A stretch of DNA of 64,000 nucleotides from Massilia eurypsychrophila (lineage in GTDB: Bacteria; Pseudomonadota; Gammaproteobacteria; Burkholderiales; Burkholderiaceae_D): positions 61,321 to 125,320 of the forward strand of contig NZ_PDOC01000017.1 of assembly GCF_002760655.1 (NCBI RefSeq). Reading direction: 5' to 3'. Below, in pieces: positions 62,783 to 64,000 of this stretch. The translations under genes and the position numbers were made by a program. Every line of letters begins with the position of its first letter. Position 1 is the first letter of the stretch. The notes beneath the pieces are model-generated. The model made no database searches and was not told the origin of the DNA. It saw nothing but the letters and a program-made list of their open reading frames with translations.

Positions 62783-64000
62783 TTAGCGACTGCCCACCGC
62801 GAGGTTGGCCTGGACGTTGACGCTTTGCTGAACCAGCGACGAGATGCCGCTGTTCTGGCTCATGACCATGATGCCGGCTGCCGACTGGGCCGCGCCACTC
62901 ATCGCGTTCGACATGTCGAACGCGCCGGTGGTGACCGAGTTGGTGCCGCCAGCACCGCCGCTGCCTGCGCCGCCTGCGCCGCCATTGCCAATTCCGGCGG
63001 TATTCGACCCTGCTGCGCCGCCCATGCCGCCGGTGTTGGTGCCGCCAGCACCGCCAGCGCCGCCGGCGCCTCCGCTTGCCGCACCACTCGTGCTGGTGCC
63101 GCCCGATGCGGTACCGCCAGTGCCCGCGCCACCCGTGGCGCCTGCGCCGCCGGTATTCGAGGCGATACCGCTGGTGCCGCCGGCGCCACCATTGCCAGCC
63201 ATCGCACCGGCGCCGCCAGTTGCAGTGCCGCCCGAGCCTGCACCCGCCGTTGCCGTGCCGCCAGCTGCCGCACCACCAGTCGAAGTGCCGCCGGTTGCGG
63301 CACCCGCCGTTGCGGTGCCGCCCGAACCGCCACCGGCAGTCGCCGTGCCGCTGGCCCCGGCGCCGCCACCGCCGCCTGCGCCACCGCTGCCGCTAGCGCC
63401 TGCGCCGCCGGTACTGGTCAGGGTGCCGCCCGCGCCGCCTGCGCCGCTCGTTGCCGTGCCGCCTGCTGCGCCGGCGCCGGCCGTATTGCTGACACCGCCA
63501 CCGGTGCCGCCGGTGCCGCCGCTGCCTGCGCTTGCCCCTGCGCCGCCCATGCCCGCGGTCGAGTCGCCCGCGGTCGCGCTATTGGCGCCGCTGGTACCGG
63601 CGCCGCCTGTGCTGGTGCCGCCCGCGCCGCCCGTTGCGGTGCCGGCGCCGGCGCCGCGCTCACGCGACATGGCCCTGCTGCCGCCCGCCATCGCCTCGCC
63701 ACCGCCGGCGCCATTCGATGCTGTCTGGCCCGAACCGGTCGAGCCGCCACCGGCGCCGCCACCACCGCCGGCACCGCCCCCGCCGCCGGCTTCGCCGGTA
63801 CCTGCCGTTGCTGCGCCAATGCGGCCGCCGTCACCGCCATTGGCGCCGCGTGCATTGCCAGTGCGTGCGCCATTCGCCCCGTCGAGCGGTCCGGCAACGC
63901 CGCCGGCACCGCCGGCGGCATCGCCGGCGCGGGCACCGCGCGCGCCGGCGCCGCCGGTGCCGCTGGCGTCGCCACCGTCGCCGCCGGTGCCGCGCGCAAG
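62783..64000 (-). CDS. Gly/Ala/Thr/Ser-repeat (PGRS-like) secreted structural protein, N-terminus outside window
   Basis: The frame is open from the window edge to 62783, giving the C-terminal 405 residues. The N-terminus and signal sequence are not visible. Almost all is Gly-rich repeat with units such as GGAGGTSTGGAGTSG and GGTATAGAGSGGTATGGAG, poor in charged and aromatic residues and without Cys. The last 53 residues differ: NSVTTGAFDMSNAMSGAAQ and MVMSQNSGISSLVQQSVNVQ, ending ANLAVGSR. That segment resembles the end of the small protein at 62301. A strong terminator follows. Methionines inside the repeat are not starts. It is most likely the main surface or fibre protein of the operon. 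The mechanism is inferred from context. Confidence 0.72.
   Translation of the reverse strand, partial: LARGTGGDGGDASGTGGAGARGARAGDAAGGAGGVAGPLDGANGARTGNARGANGGDGGRIGAATAGTGEAGGGGGAGGGGGAGGGSTGSGQTASNGAGGGEAMAGGSRAMSRERGAGAGTATGGAGGTSTGGAGTSGANSATAGDSTAGMGGAGASAGSGGTGGTGGGVSNTAGAGAAGGTATSGAGGAGGTLTSTGGAGASGSGGAGGGGGAGASGTATAGGGSGGTATAGAATGGTSTGGAAAGGTATAGAGSGGTATGGAGAMAGNGGAGGTSGIASNTGGAGATGGAGTGGTASGGTSTSGAASGGAGGAGGAGGTNTGGMGGAAGSNTAGIGNGGAGGAGSGGAGGTNSVTTGAFDMSNAMSGAAQSAAGIMVMSQNSGISSLVQQSVNVQANLAVGSR

Noticed and set aside
63689..63691. Internal ATG as start of the Gly-rich protein
   Set aside because: The frame stays open and compositionally identical to the window edge, with no signal peptide or ribosome-binding site at this ATG.
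63418..63999. Arg/Ala/Pro-rich frame overlapping the Gly-rich protein
   Set aside because: Shifted reading of GGC/GCC repeats; the Gly-rich frame has the conserved C-terminus and is open to the edge.

Overview
The window is a high-GC chromosomal stretch from a betaproteobacterium. Gene content and protein style (alaS-tusA, etfBA with an acyl-CoA dehydrogenase, rpsP-rimM-trmD-rplS, cbpA-cbpM, DUF3597, DUF3579, CsbD proteins, orphan gspAB, many secreted peptidases) suggest Oxalobacteraceae, most likely the Massilia/Telluria/Duganella group. This placement is an inference; no rRNA gene is present. No tRNA, rRNA, CRISPR array, prophage or insertion sequence was recognised. Genes are dense, with roughly equal use of both strands.

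Layout. 1-7.7 kb: small proteins of unknown function, a secreted M16 peptidase, a divergent DJ-1/GlxA regulator pair around an inverted-repeat site, an MBL-fold hydrolase and a glycerophosphodiesterase. 7.8-14.7 kb: alaS, tusA and the electron-transfer flavoprotein operon with an acyl-CoA dehydrogenase. 14.9-16.9 kb: a lipoprotein with an HExxH site. 17-20.5 kb: the ribosomal cluster rpsP-rimM-trmD-rplS and a Nudix hydrolase, followed by a compact array of inverted 24-bp repeats. 20.8-27.6 kb: CobD/CbiB-like protein, DUF3579, a CBS protein behind a perfect FNR-type box, a second M16 peptidase, an SDR and a Cys-rich flavoprotein. 27.8-33.9 kb: a TPR protein and a four-gene N-acetylglucosamine operon with a near-consensus promoter. 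34-46 kb: a CocE hydrolase, a LysR gene divergent from a small secreted protein, the gspA-gspB-mobB overlap group, small motility-type proteins, fumC, a FimV-like protein and a possible structured RNA. 46.5-59.7 kb: M1 and M13 peptidases in tandem, a methyltransferase, two CsbD copies around a lipoprotein, an S9 peptidase, a MATE pump, a di-haem cytochrome c and cbpA-cbpM.

The most unusual part is the right end (59.69-64.0 kb, minus strand). It reads as one operon: a very long Gly/Ala/Thr/Ser repeat protein that runs off the window, a strong hairpin with a T-run, a small secreted Asn/Thr-rich protein, a C39-type cysteine peptidase, a second small secreted protein, and an outer-membrane barrel with an N-terminal coiled coil. 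The architecture resembles the Pseudomonas functional-amyloid (Fap) export system: FapD-like C39 peptidase, FapF-like pore, small Q/N-rich subunits. The structural partner here is PGRS-like. Both small proteins carry an L-x-x-x-R-G-G motif that could be the C39 target, and the repeat protein and one small protein end in the same Gln/Asn-Gly motif.

Two families of short palindromic intergenic repeats occur: a GTCTGGGGTCTGAC-type element at four sites, one extending into a coding tail, and a GGGGTCAGGTCTGACATTCGG-type cluster near 20.5 kb. Secreted peptidases are abundant (two M16, M1, M13, S9, an S15-like hydrolase, an HExxH lipoprotein and C39), which fits a proteolytic soil or water bacterium.
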